64,000 nucleotides of DNA, from positions 61,831-125,830 of the forward strand of contig NZ_AUCT01000023.1 of NCBI RefSeq assembly GCF_000429905.1, read 5' to 3'. Source of the stretch: Desulfatibacillum aliphaticivorans DSM 15576 (GTDB lineage: Bacteria > Desulfobacterota > Desulfobacteria > Desulfobacterales > Desulfatibacillaceae). The translations under genes and the position numbers were made by a program. This document shows, piece after piece, positions 43,097 through 51,258 of this stretch. Numbering within the stretch: the first letter of the stretch is position 1; each line of letters opens with the position of its first letter. A model generated the notes under the pieces. It saw only the letters and a list, made by a program, of their open reading frames with translations, was not told the origin of the DNA and did no database searches.

Positions 43097-43177
43097 AAAA
43101 AAGCACCCTTTTTTTTCTCTTGTGACGCAGGTCCCGCCAATTTTCAAACGGCAAACGTAAATCCGCCCCCAATATAT

Positions 43178-43747
43178 TTATCGGGCGAGGGCTTCGGCTT
43201 CGTCCAGGGAAGCGTATCCCAGGTCCGAAACCATTTTCTCGTACACGATCCTGGACATATTCGTCTTTGCTTCAAAATGCCTTAAAACATCCTGCCCCAG
43301 CAAGTCCAAGGTGCGGTCCGAATAGGTTTCCAGCTCAGATGTAGCATACACTAAAAAAGAGCCGCCTCCCAACTTCTCATCCCCGTCTTCCAGGGACCGG
43401 CCCCGGCCTACGGTTTTGGGATATTCCTCAGCCAGCATGCGCTGCCATAGCAGTTGGGCCTCTGCAATGCCGGACACGGCCGGATTGAGGTTTAGCCGGG
43501 GGATCAGGTTATCCATGCGCGCGTATTTCAGGGTAAACAGATTTTTGCCCGCCCGGACGGCGTCCTTCAAATCCTGCAGGTAGGATTCCAGGGTTTCTTT
43601 TGACCAGGGCCAAAACTGGGCTTTGCGCATATCTTTGAATCGCTCCGGGTTATCCTGGCACGCAGCCGGCTCCTTGGCATTTACGGCCAGAAACATTTCC
43701 AGTTCCAGGGCGATGATGTCATTGATGATTGATTCGTTGGATTGCAT
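43178..43747 (-). CDS. DUF4125 family protein
   Basis: A 189-residue soluble protein. Segments 'IIALELEMFLAVNAKEPAAC', 'FWPWSKETLESYLQDL' and 'LTLKYARMDN'-like ('NLFTLKYARMDNLIPRLN') match the DUF4125 family of uncharacterised proteins as I recall it. It has no membrane segment. It is separated from the TRAP transporter genes by a bidirectional terminator, so it is probably independently transcribed. Function unknown. Confidence 0.7.
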   Translation of the reverse strand: MQSNESIINDIIALELEMFLAVNAKEPAACQDNPERFKDMRKAQFWPWSKETLESYLQDLKDAVRAGKNLFTLKYARMDNLIPRLNLNPAVSGIAEAQLLWQRMLAEEYPKTVGRGRSLEDGDEKLGGGSFLVYATSELETYSDRTLDLLGQDVLRHFEAKTNMSRIVYEKMVSDLGYASLDEAEALAR

Positions 43748-43796
43748 ACACTCACCCGTTGCGATTATTGAAGGTTGGACCTATTCGATGCAAATC

Positions 43797-43832
43797 AAAA
43801 AAGGCCTGATCCTTGGGAAAGAGGCCTTTTTT
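43797..43832. terminator. Bidirectional terminator after the TRAP operon
   Basis: AAAAAAGGCCT (43797-43807) and AGGCCTTTTTT (43822-43832) form an A/T-flanked stem. On the minus strand it follows the TatT-like gene stop by about 100 bases. Confidence 0.8.
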
Positions 43833-43854
43833 GAAAACATTTCTGAATGCCGAG

Positions 43855-43896
43855 CGGTGCGCATGGCCATTTGCCTGGTTCAGACCATGCGCACCG
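43855..43896. repeat. 12-bp perfect inverted repeat
   Basis: CGGTGCGCATGG (43855-43866) and CCATGCGCACCG (43885-43896) with an 18-base loop, just beyond the TatT-like stop codon. No T run; may protect the mRNA 3' end or be part of a larger terminator structure. Confidence 0.6.
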
Positions 43897-43929
43897 GGTT
43901 GGTTCGGATTTACGGCGTAAGGATATCCA

Positions 43930-44829
43930 TTAAAACAGACTATCCTCAATGGAGAGGTAGTACTTGGCTTTGACCTTGGCCAGGTCGTTCAAGCCCTCTC
44001 CGCCGGATAGAGCGGAGGAATCGGCTTCCAGTACGCTGTTCAGCAGGCTTTCAAAGCGATCCCGGTCGTCCACGTAAGTGGAAAGGAACCTGGCTTCGAA
44101 CACGTCCACCAACAGGAACTTGCCGCCGGAAATTGCCCTGGCTTCCTCGAACATGGCCGCGGAAGCGTCAGGCCCGCCGCCCAGGCCCAGGAACTCGGGC
44201 AGCATGGCGTAGTAGCCGCCCATAAAGGCTTTGCCCACGCCGAACATATATTTCTCGTCCAGTTCCATGGACCTTTGCACCATGGCGACGCAGTCGGGCA
44301 TATCCATGAGCGCCATGGGATCGTCCATGTTCTGCATGAGATACAGGCCGTAGGCCAGACCGGTCCAGCACAGGGCTTCCATGTATTTTTTGCCGAGAAG
44401 AGGCGTCAATTCAGGAATTTTTTTGCCTTCCTCCAGCCCCTTGGCGAACTTTTTGTCGGTCATAAGGGAGCGCATGCCATATTCCTTGGCGATGGAGTAA
44501 AGCTCGACAGCGTAAGCGGGATCCTCGTCCTCCACCATCATGCCGTAAGAGGTATAAAGAAAACAGGTCTTGGAGAGAAGGCCCTGATTTTCCGGGTCCA
44601 TTTCGGCCAGGGCCGTAACCAGCAGCACGTTGCTGGCCATGCCGTCTTTGAGGAGCGTGGAGCTGGGGGAGTCCAAAAGCGATTCCATCATCAAGTCCAT
44701 GACAGGCACGGCGGACAGGTGCACTCCGGTTTTAACGGCGGTTTTGACGCATCCGGAGCCGGTCATCATGGCCAGCGCCAGAACGATGGTCAACAAAAGT
44801 TTGAACCCTTTAAGCCTTGTGATTTTCAT
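43930..44829 (-). CDS. TatT-like (TRAP-associated) lipoprotein
   Basis: A 299-residue protein with a lipobox ('LALAMMTGSGC') and an all-helical, TPR-like mature part ('FLYTSYGMMVEDEDPAYAVE', 'GLAYGLYLMQNMDDPMALMD'). It fits the TatT family, a trimeric periplasmic lipoprotein (first seen in Treponema) that pairs with an unusual TRAP binding protein. It is directly downstream of the TRAP membrane genes (47-base gap), which supports the assignment. No gene for the usual solute-binding protein (DctP or TatP) is present in the window. Confidence 0.82.
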   Translation of the reverse strand: MKITRLKGFKLLLTIVLALAMMTGSGCVKTAVKTGVHLSAVPVMDLMMESLLDSPSSTLLKDGMASNVLLVTALAEMDPENQGLLSKTCFLYTSYGMMVEDEDPAYAVELYSIAKEYGMRSLMTDKKFAKGLEEGKKIPELTPLLGKKYMEALCWTGLAYGLYLMQNMDDPMALMDMPDCVAMVQRSMELDEKYMFGVGKAFMGGYYAMLPEFLGLGGGPDASAAMFEEARAISGGKFLLVDVFEARFLSTYVDDRDRFESLLNSVLEADSSALSGGEGLNDLAKVKAKYYLSIEDSLF

Positions 44830-44876
44830 GCCTATATTCTCCTCTTTAAAAAGTCCCTATTGTGATCCAAGCAATA

Positions 44877-46184
44877 TTAAATTGTCAGCATTTCCGTCTT
44901 ATGTCCCAACAAGTCGCCCAGGAAGAGGCTCAATTGCGGGAAGTAACTGATTGCGATGAGGGCAATCAACAATACTAGCAGGAAGGGCAATACCACCCTA
45001 TACAGACGCATTACGGAAACGTCAAACCGTAATGAAGCAATGAACAGGTTAATTCCAACAGGCGGGGTCAGGTATCCCAACTCCAGGTTGGCCAGGAAGA
45101 TGACGCCCAGATGGATGGGGTCGACGCCGAACTTGGCCGCCACCGGAGCGATGAGGGGCACGACGACCACGATGGCGGAAAAGATGTCCATGACGCATCC
45201 CACCACCAGCAGGAAGGCGTTCAAGGCCACCAGAAAGGCGATCTTGCTGTGGATGATCACCTGCACCCATTGCATGATCCTTTGGGGCACTTCCTGGTCC
45301 ACCAAAAAGTTGGTGAAACCCAACGCCGTGCCCAACACGGCCAGCAGGGCGCCTACGGTGATCATGGAGTCTACGGCGATTTTCAACAGATGCTTCCAGG
45401 AAATCTCGCGGTAGATAATCACCTCGGAAAACAGGGCGCAAACCACCGCTGCCGAGGCGGCCTCGCCCGGTGTGATAAACCCGCCGTAAATGCCGCCGAT
45501 CACCACAAAGGGCAGAGGAATTTCCCACTTGGTCTCCCATACGCTTTCCAGAATCTTTTTAAAGGAAAACCTGGTGGTGGGAATGTTCTTCCTGGCGCCG
45601 TACATAATGCCGTAGCCGGCCAGGAAAAAGACGATGAGCAGGCCGGGAATGGCGGTGGCGATGAACAATTCCGTGATGTCCACCTGGGCGATCATGCCGT
45701 AAATGATGATGGGAAGGCTGGGGGCGAAAAGCACGCCTGAGCTTCCCGAAGCCGTTACGATGCCCAGGGAGAAATCCCGGTCAAAGCCGTCCTTGATCAA
45801 AGCGGGCAACAGGATGCCGCCGCAGGCGATGATGGTGATGCCCGAGGCGCCGGTGAGAGCCGTAAACACCGAGGACACGATAACCGTCACCGCAGCCAGA
45901 CCGCCGGGCACCCATCCCATAAGGGCGTTGGACATGCGGATAAGCCGGTTGGAGGCCTTGCTTTCCGCAAACATATACCCGGCGAAAATAAACAATGGAA
46001 TGGCTATGATGCCTGGGGCGTTGGCAAGGCGGCCCATTTCAATGATAATGGCCGCCGTGCTTTCGTGGGCCACCAGCATGAACAAAACCACCGCAGCGCC
46101 GCCGATGATGGTGAACAAAGGCGCCCCGACAAGAATGGCTGCGATAAAAACCACGACTAAAAAGATGGTTAGAATTTGTACCAT
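44877..46184 (-). CDS. dctM: TRAP transporter large permease (DctM-type)
   Basis: A 435-residue membrane protein with about 12 helices and DctM features: 'GASGITIIACGGILLPALIK', 'GSSGVLFAPSLPIIIYGMIA', 'GGFITPGEAASAAVVCALF', 'LELGYLTPPVGINLFIASLR'. It is the ion-coupled transporter subunit that takes up organic acids such as C4-dicarboxylates with Na+ (family). The Cache-DctQ gene lies 89 bases upstream and the TatT-like gene 47 bases downstream. Length is normal for the family. Confidence 0.94.
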   Translation of the reverse strand: MVQILTIFLVVVFIAAILVGAPLFTIIGGAAVVLFMLVAHESTAAIIIEMGRLANAPGIIAIPLFIFAGYMFAESKASNRLIRMSNALMGWVPGGLAAVTVIVSSVFTALTGASGITIIACGGILLPALIKDGFDRDFSLGIVTASGSSGVLFAPSLPIIIYGMIAQVDITELFIATAIPGLLIVFFLAGYGIMYGARKNIPTTRFSFKKILESVWETKWEIPLPFVVIGGIYGGFITPGEAASAAVVCALFSEVIIYREISWKHLLKIAVDSMITVGALLAVLGTALGFTNFLVDQEVPQRIMQWVQVIIHSKIAFLVALNAFLLVVGCVMDIFSAIVVVVPLIAPVAAKFGVDPIHLGVIFLANLELGYLTPPVGINLFIASLRFDVSVMRLYRVVLPFLLVLLIALIAISYFPQLSLFLGDLLGHKTEMLTI

Positions 46185-46273
46185 AATTCCCCGCTTATCA
46201 GATTCAATGTATCCATTTCAAACGTGCTCATGATTGCGTTCAACCGCTCCTCAGCTTCCCTATGCCCCTTTAA

Positions 46274-47758
46274 TCAGGGTTCAATGGTTCTGGTATAGCC
46301 GCCCAGGATAATACGCCGAATATTGATAATGCACCGGACGCTCATTACCAGGAAGAAATAGGGAATGACCAAGCGAAAGAAATGGTCGGGAACTTTCAGG
46401 AAGTCCGTGTCCACCAGGGTGAAGGCGGGATATTTGGCTTCCGATTCTATATAAGTCACTGCGGCGTTGAACAACAATGCGCAGGCGATCAGGGCGAAAA
46501 CCTGTGCGAAAACGTCCAGGGTTTTGCTGGCCTTGCTGTCCCCCAAGAGATGGGAAAGCACGTCAATCTTGATATGCCTGTTATATTCCGCGGCAAGGCC
46601 CGCCCCCAGAAAGGCCACCCAAAGCACCTCCACCCGCAGCACCTCATCCACCCACATGATGCCGGTCTGGAAGATGTTTCTGGCTATAACCTGTCCGAAC
46701 TGCATGAAGATCATGGTGAACAAAAGAATGATCAGGGCGATCTTTTCCACGTAGATCATGCTTTTATGGATGTTGGCCATGCACTCCACGGACGCTTCTT
46801 TGTTGATGATGTACCAGACGGCGAAAAACAGAAACACGGCCAGCACAACGCCCGCCAGGAGAATGTCCCTGCGGGTGCCCTGGGCTCTTTCATACAAATC
46901 GTCGGAGTTTTGCTCCACAACCAGCTTCCAGCCCCAGTCTCCCACGGTGTGAAAGGCTGCAGCCATGGGGGCCTCATTAGCCGCAAAAGCCGTGAGGCCG
47001 TTTCTGTCCGCTAAAAAAAGGGAGCCGTAGCCCAGGTCATTGACATTGACTTCCAGGATTGCGTCTTTTTCTGTGGAGCCGATCACCAGGCCCGTGGAGT
47101 TGATCATATAGGCCTGCCCCTCCTCGCCGGAGCGTAAGCCCTTGATAAAGCGTTTGACCAGCTTGTTCATATCCACGGTGACGGCCAGAACGCCCACGGT
47201 GTTTTCCGGGGTTTGATCCACCTTGCCCCGCTTGTCCCTCTCTTTATACACGGGCTGCATGAGGTAAAAAACCGGGTAGCGTCCGCTCTGGAAAACGTTG
47301 GATACCACCGGCTTGCCTTCCAACGCTTTTTGAAAATCCTGGTCGCCGGCCAGATTGACGGTCATGTCCGTTTTGTCATCCCCGGCGGCTACGATTTCCC
47401 CGGCCTTGTTCAGCAACATGGCCGCCCGGTACTCTTTGATATCCTTGGTGACCGCCTGCAGCGAGTTGGAGACTTCCTGGACCGCCTGCTCGTTTGGATC
47501 GCCGCCCTCGGAAAGCGCGATAAAGGTTTGGTCGGCCGCCACAAGCCCTAGCTCGCCCAGGTGTCCTTCTATCCAGTCCGAAATTCTTTCCGCAGCATTT
47601 TGAACGGCGAAATTGAGCCCCGTCTCCGCCTGCCTGACTTGCATGCTGCAGATGGAATAAACCAGCACAGCCGTCATCACCGCGACTCCAAAAATGATCA
47701 GGAGCCCGGCCGGCAGGATTTCATTGAACCTGGGAGCCCATTTATTAGACCACTCCAT
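46274..47758 (-). CDS. Cache sensor domain fused to TRAP small permease (DctQ)
   Basis: A 494-residue protein with an unusual layout. A first membrane helix (about 14-36) is followed by a full periplasmic double-Cache domain (about 40-295: 'AAMLLNKAGEIVAAGDDKTD', 'FYLMQPVYKERDKRGKVDQ', 'AYMINSTGLVIGS', 'TVGDWGWKLVVEQ'). A second helix ('ILLAGVVLAVFLFFAVWYII') leads into a complete DctQ domain (about 330-485: 'VIARNIFQTGIMWVDEVLRV', 'FLGAGLAAEYNRHIKIDVLS', 'VIPYFFLVMSVRCIINIRRI'). DctQ normally is a short stand-alone protein of about 170 residues. AAGGAG precedes the ATG. Sensing may be built into the transporter. Confidence 0.92.
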   Translation of the reverse strand: MEWSNKWAPRFNEILPAGLLIIFGVAVMTAVLVYSICSMQVRQAETGLNFAVQNAAERISDWIEGHLGELGLVAADQTFIALSEGGDPNEQAVQEVSNSLQAVTKDIKEYRAAMLLNKAGEIVAAGDDKTDMTVNLAGDQDFQKALEGKPVVSNVFQSGRYPVFYLMQPVYKERDKRGKVDQTPENTVGVLAVTVDMNKLVKRFIKGLRSGEEGQAYMINSTGLVIGSTEKDAILEVNVNDLGYGSLFLADRNGLTAFAANEAPMAAAFHTVGDWGWKLVVEQNSDDLYERAQGTRRDILLAGVVLAVFLFFAVWYIINKEASVECMANIHKSMIYVEKIALIILLFTMIFMQFGQVIARNIFQTGIMWVDEVLRVEVLWVAFLGAGLAAEYNRHIKIDVLSHLLGDSKASKTLDVFAQVFALIACALLFNAAVTYIESEAKYPAFTLVDTDFLKVPDHFFRLVIPYFFLVMSVRCIINIRRIILGGYTRTIEP

Positions 47759-48542
47759 GTTGTCCTTCTCCTTTATATTTGCTGAACGAAATACAACCGG
47801 CGGCCGATTGCCCGCCTTGTCGCAATGCTTTATGGTGATCGCCCCGAACTGGGCCAGTTATTGCGATTTCTCGCCTGATGAAAAAAAAACCGGTTTGCAG
47901 GCGAAAAAACCCCGCACCGGCGCCTTTAAGCCGGATGGAAAACCGCCCCAAAAGCCGGCTTGCAGGCATAGAGATTCGGTTGAGCTTCTTTTTACAAGAC
48001 CAGTGATATTGAGAATGGTAAAAGGCCAGTCCACTCTTGCTCCACCCGCTGTTGATGCAAAAACCAAGTCCGAACGCACAAACCCAAGGCCGGTCCGAAC
48101 GCATGGGACGCTTGCTGAAATTATTCGGGAATTCAATAAAAGGAAGGGCTGCCTTACAACCGCGCTTTTTTCAATAGCAATACTATCAGGGCCCGAAAAA
48201 AACCAAACCGCGCAGTTGGTTGATCTTTGAATGATCGGCTCTTTGTGATGAAGTCGCTAACATCCCCATGTAGCCCCCCCTGTTTATACTCCATCAGAAG
48301 GCTTTTGAACAAATCCTGATTAAGAACTGCGGGGTTTCGCCGCTTTGGTTGACCCTTGATTCAACGCCGGCTGCCTATGGATTTGCCTGAAGCCGTACCC
48401 GGTATAACATAGTTTAAAAATCAGGACAAGACTCAACAAGTGTACAATTTTTATTTTTTCGAGAAAAACCGCCCCCGATTGGAAAGCATATTTATGCCAT
48501 TTAAAACCGGGCTTTCCCCAAATTCCCCCTACCTATCCCAGG
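47759..48542. other. 784-base intergenic region
   Basis: It lies between the TRAP operon start and the end of the FMN-oxidoreductase gene, both leftward. Reading frames here (for example a plus-strand frame from about 47694) have no ribosome site and look non-coding. It should contain the TRAP promoter (AAGGAG is visible before 47758), but no convincing -35/-10 pair or palindrome was seen. Confidence 0.4.
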
Positions 48543-49496
48543 CTAAAGAAAAAAATCGTCCTCCATTTTTCCGGCGATTCGCCGAATTCCCTCTGTAATA
48601 TCCTCAATGATCTCCCCAACGCTTTTTTCCCCGCTGATTAGCCCGGCTGTCTGGCCGCACGGCATGACGGCGGTGTGAGCGTCCCCTCCGCTCATCACGT
48701 AAATAGGCTGGTCGGGCTTCGCTCCCGACGGGTCTTCCTCTTGATTTTCCGCGCCCACAATCCGGTTAGTCGCCGCGTTTTTCAACACCCTGATGGGCAT
48801 GGCTTTCTTGCCCATGATCTGGGTGGCTTCGCAGTCCGCACCGGCCAGGCTTTCTTTGTAAAACAACGGGGCCTCGCTTTCGGTGCAGGCTGCAAACCGG
48901 GTGCCCATTTCCACGCCCAAAGCGCCCAGGGCGAAAGCTGCGGCCGCGCCTCTGGCGTCCGCAATGCCGCCCGCTGCGATGACCGGAATATTCAGGTGAT
49001 CCACAAGCTGAGGAACCAGGCACAGGGTGGTCACGTGCTCCCGGCCCACGTGGCCTCCGGCCTCAAAGCCCATGGCGGTGACGGCGTCCACTCCGGCGTC
49101 CTGAGCCTTCAGGGCCATGGTCAGGGAGGATACCTTGTGCACGATCTTAAGCCCGTTATCTTTCACCACCCTGATGATCTTGGCAGGATTTCCGCCCGAT
49201 GTGTTGATGGTTTTTACGCCCATTTCCGCCGCCGCTTCGATAAGCTCCGGCGCATTGGGCCTGTAAATAGGCACGTTGATGCCAAGGGGCTTGTCCGTCA
49301 GGGTTTGGGCCGCGCCCAGCACGTTGCACAGGGTTTCCACGTCCATACCGGACGCAGCGATCAGGCCGAAGCCTCCGGCGTTGGAAACCGCGGCCGCCAG
49401 TTTGGCGTGGGTGATCAATCGCATGGCGCCCAACATAATGGGGTACCGGGTTCCCAGAATTGCGGAAACAGGATTTTTTTTGGGGGGATGGGACAT
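48543..49496 (-). CDS. FMN-dependent oxidoreductase (nitronate monooxygenase / FabK-like)
   Basis: A 317-residue TIM-barrel flavoprotein: 'GTRYPIMLGAMRLITHAKLA', 'AVSNAGGFGLIAASGM', the conserved 'DAVTAMGFEAGGHVG' (His in GGHVG) and the phosphate-binding 'IPVIAAGGIADARGAAAAFA', then 'GTRFAACTESEAP'. The family includes 2-nitropropane dioxygenases, enoyl-ACP reductase II and several unassigned anaerobic enzymes; an acyl-CoA-related reductase role would suit the neighbouring crotonase gene 17 bases away (inference). Last gene of the long minus-strand series. Confidence 0.85.
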   Translation of the reverse strand: MSHPPKKNPVSAILGTRYPIMLGAMRLITHAKLAAAVSNAGGFGLIAASGMDVETLCNVLGAAQTLTDKPLGINVPIYRPNAPELIEAAAEMGVKTINTSGGNPAKIIRVVKDNGLKIVHKVSSLTMALKAQDAGVDAVTAMGFEAGGHVGREHVTTLCLVPQLVDHLNIPVIAAGGIADARGAAAAFALGALGVEMGTRFAACTESEAPLFYKESLAGADCEATQIMGKKAMPIRVLKNAATNRIVGAENQEEDPSGAKPDQPIYVMSGGDAHTAVMPCGQTAGLISGEKSVGEIIEDITEGIRRIAGKMEDDFFL

Positions 49497-49513
49497 ATAT
49501 CTCCTATATCAAA

Positions 49514-50311
49514 TTATCTTCCTTTGAACACGGGCTTGCGCTTTTCCAGGAACGCCGCCTGCCCTTCCTTCAAGTCCTCGCTGGCGAAGCCTTCGGCCTG
49601 AAGCTGTTCGGCCAGGGCCTTTTCCTCGGAAGTCAAAACAACACCGCCGGCAAGCATGTTTAAAACAGCCTTATTGTTTTTTAAGGCAATGGGTGCGTTG
49701 CCTGCAATGGATTGGGCCAGCTTTGCAACTTCGCCATGAAATATCTCCCGGGGATATAAGCGGCTGACCACGCCCATCTCCTTGGCCTCCAGGGCCCTGT
49801 ACGTCGCGGCGGTCATGAACAACTCTCTGGTGACGCTCATGCCCAGGGCTTCCACAAACTGCTGCAGGCCTTCCGCATGATAGACCACGCCCAACTTGGC
49901 CGGAGGCATGCCGAACTTCGTATCGTCCACAGACACCCGCATGTCGCAGCACACGGAAAGGTTGAGGGCCGCGCCGAAGCAGTATCCGTTCCAGGCCGCC
50001 AGGGTGGGATAGGGAAAGTTCTTAATCGTCCGAAACGCCAGCTCCACGGGATTGTTTTCCTTAAGCAGGGACTCCTCTTCCTTGGAGACGCTGGTGGGAA
50101 TGGCGGAGATGTCGTATCCGGAGCAAAAGGATTTGCCCTGGCCTCCGGTAAATAGCACGCATCGCACGTCCGAGCCTTTAGCCCATTCCTCCAAGGTCGT
50201 GTGCACGCGAATGAGCATTTCCGGGGTGAGGGAGTTGCCCTTTTCCGGGCGGTTGAAGGTCAGGACGCCCACGTGGTCCTTGACTTCCGCCAGCAGGTTT
50301 TCCTGGGGCAT
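49514..50311 (-). CDS. Enoyl-CoA hydratase/isomerase family protein
   Basis: A 265-residue crotonase. 'VLTFNRPEKGNSLTPEMLI', oxyanion segment 'GKSFCSGYDISAI', 'LAAWNGYCFGAALNLSVCCD', and 'MPPAKLGVVYHAEGLQQFVE' define the fold. Typical catalytic Glu residues are not obvious: the position of the first is occupied by 'LGVVYHAEGLQQ', with one Glu. This may shift its reaction away from simple hydration. Downstream part of the alkylsuccinate synthase region; a role in processing the branched acyl-CoA is possible. Confidence 0.87.
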   Translation of the reverse strand: MPQENLLAEVKDHVGVLTFNRPEKGNSLTPEMLIRVHTTLEEWAKGSDVRCVLFTGGQGKSFCSGYDISAIPTSVSKEEESLLKENNPVELAFRTIKNFPYPTLAAWNGYCFGAALNLSVCCDMRVSVDDTKFGMPPAKLGVVYHAEGLQQFVEALGMSVTRELFMTAATYRALEAKEMGVVSRLYPREIFHGEVAKLAQSIAGNAPIALKNNKAVLNMLAGGVVLTSEEKALAEQLQAEGFASEDLKEGQAAFLEKRKPVFKGR

Positions 50312-50343
50312 GAACTTGTCTTCCTTTCCGGGGGATAATGGGG

Positions 50344-50817
50344 TTACTGCCGTAAGGGGGTGACCTTGTCCTCCTTTTCCGGGACCGGCGCCACGGCCAT
50401 GATGCGGACCGTGTAATACAAATCCTTGCCCGCCCAGGGATGGTTCTGGTCCAGGTACACCCAGTCGCCGATAAATCCCGTGACCGTATAGGGTTTGGAG
50501 GCTTTGCCGGTTTCCGATAGTTTCCTGACCAAATTGCCCACGGCCACGGAGCCTTTGGGCAATTCGTCAGACCGGATCCTTTCCACCAGGGACTTATCGC
50601 GTTCGCCAAAGGCGCTTTTGGCCGGAACCGTAAACATGCGGGTCTGGCCCGGCGCCATGCCTTTCACCCCTTTTTCCAAGCCGGGGTACAGGTCTTTGGA
50701 GGCCTCGCCGAATGCAAACCGGTACGGCGTGTATTCATAGATATCATTCAAAACTTCGCCGTTCTGGTCCTTGATGGAAAACTGGAGGGTGACCTCGGTG
50801 TTTTCGCCAATCTCCAT
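50344..50817 (-). CDS. FKBP-type peptidyl-prolyl isomerase (SlyD-like)
   Basis: A 157-residue protein of the SlyD/FKBP class. 'VTLQFSIKDQNGEVLND', 'FAFGEASKDLYPGLEKGVKG' and the signature 'YLDQNHPWAGKDLYYTVRI' are clear, with the flap-like insert between them. The SlyD His-rich tail is absent. The start ATG lies three bases after the stop of the flavin-reductase-type gene, so the two are coupled. In a glycyl-radical enzyme cluster it may help fold or assemble the large enzyme (inference). Confidence 0.87.
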   Translation of the reverse strand: MEIGENTEVTLQFSIKDQNGEVLNDIYEYTPYRFAFGEASKDLYPGLEKGVKGMAPGQTRMFTVPAKSAFGERDKSLVERIRSDELPKGSVAVGNLVRKLSETGKASKPYTVTGFIGDWVYLDQNHPWAGKDLYYTVRIMAVAPVPEKEDKVTPLRQ

Positions 50818-50820
50818 GGA

Positions 50821-51231
50821 TCAGACGCCCTGTCCGAAATCCACGATGGGCCGGGTTTCCGTAACTTCAAATTTGATCAAATGCTTGAGCATCTCGGCTG
50901 CATCGCCGATGCGCTTTTTAATTTCACTTTTTACTCCATCAAATTCCGGACCTTCGTCCTCCATGTCCAGCACCTTTAAGTACAGGCGGCAGCCTTCCAT
51001 TTGCATGCCCGTCTTGCCGTGCATGGATATGAAAAGGGCGGCCGAAGGGTTCTGGCATAAATTGTCGTAGGTCCGGTTATCCCCCAGCATCATGCGTATC
51101 TTGTTGCCGTCCACCAGCATGGGGGAGCCGAAAGTGGCGGCATTAACCTTGCCTTTGGCGTTGGCGGTGGCAAGCACGTTGGTCCTGTCGGGTGATTCCA
51201 GAATTTTTTTTACGGTTTCACTTACCAGCAT
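50821..51231 (-). CDS. Pyridoxamine 5'-phosphate oxidase-like FMN-binding protein
   Basis: A 136-residue split-barrel protein: 'ILESPDRTNVLATANAKGKV', 'ATFGSPMLVDGNKIRMMLGD', 'NPSAALFISMHGK'. Small members like this bind FMN or F420 and reduce or sense various compounds; residues needed for pyridoxamine oxidase activity are not apparent. Directly upstream of the FKBP gene with three bases between, and 27 bases after the VWA gene. Confidence 0.85.
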   Translation of the reverse strand: MLVSETVKKILESPDRTNVLATANAKGKVNAATFGSPMLVDGNKIRMMLGDNRTYDNLCQNPSAALFISMHGKTGMQMEGCRLYLKVLDMEDEGPEFDGVKSEIKKRIGDAAEMLKHLIKFEVTETRPIVDFGQGV

Positions 51232-51258
51232 GGCTGTCCTCCTTAAATTTCAGGGAAG

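Noticed and set aside
47694..48230. A 178-codon plus-strand frame in the gap before the TRAP operon
   Set aside because: It begins antisense to the Cache-DctQ gene, has no ribosome site and shows no domain.
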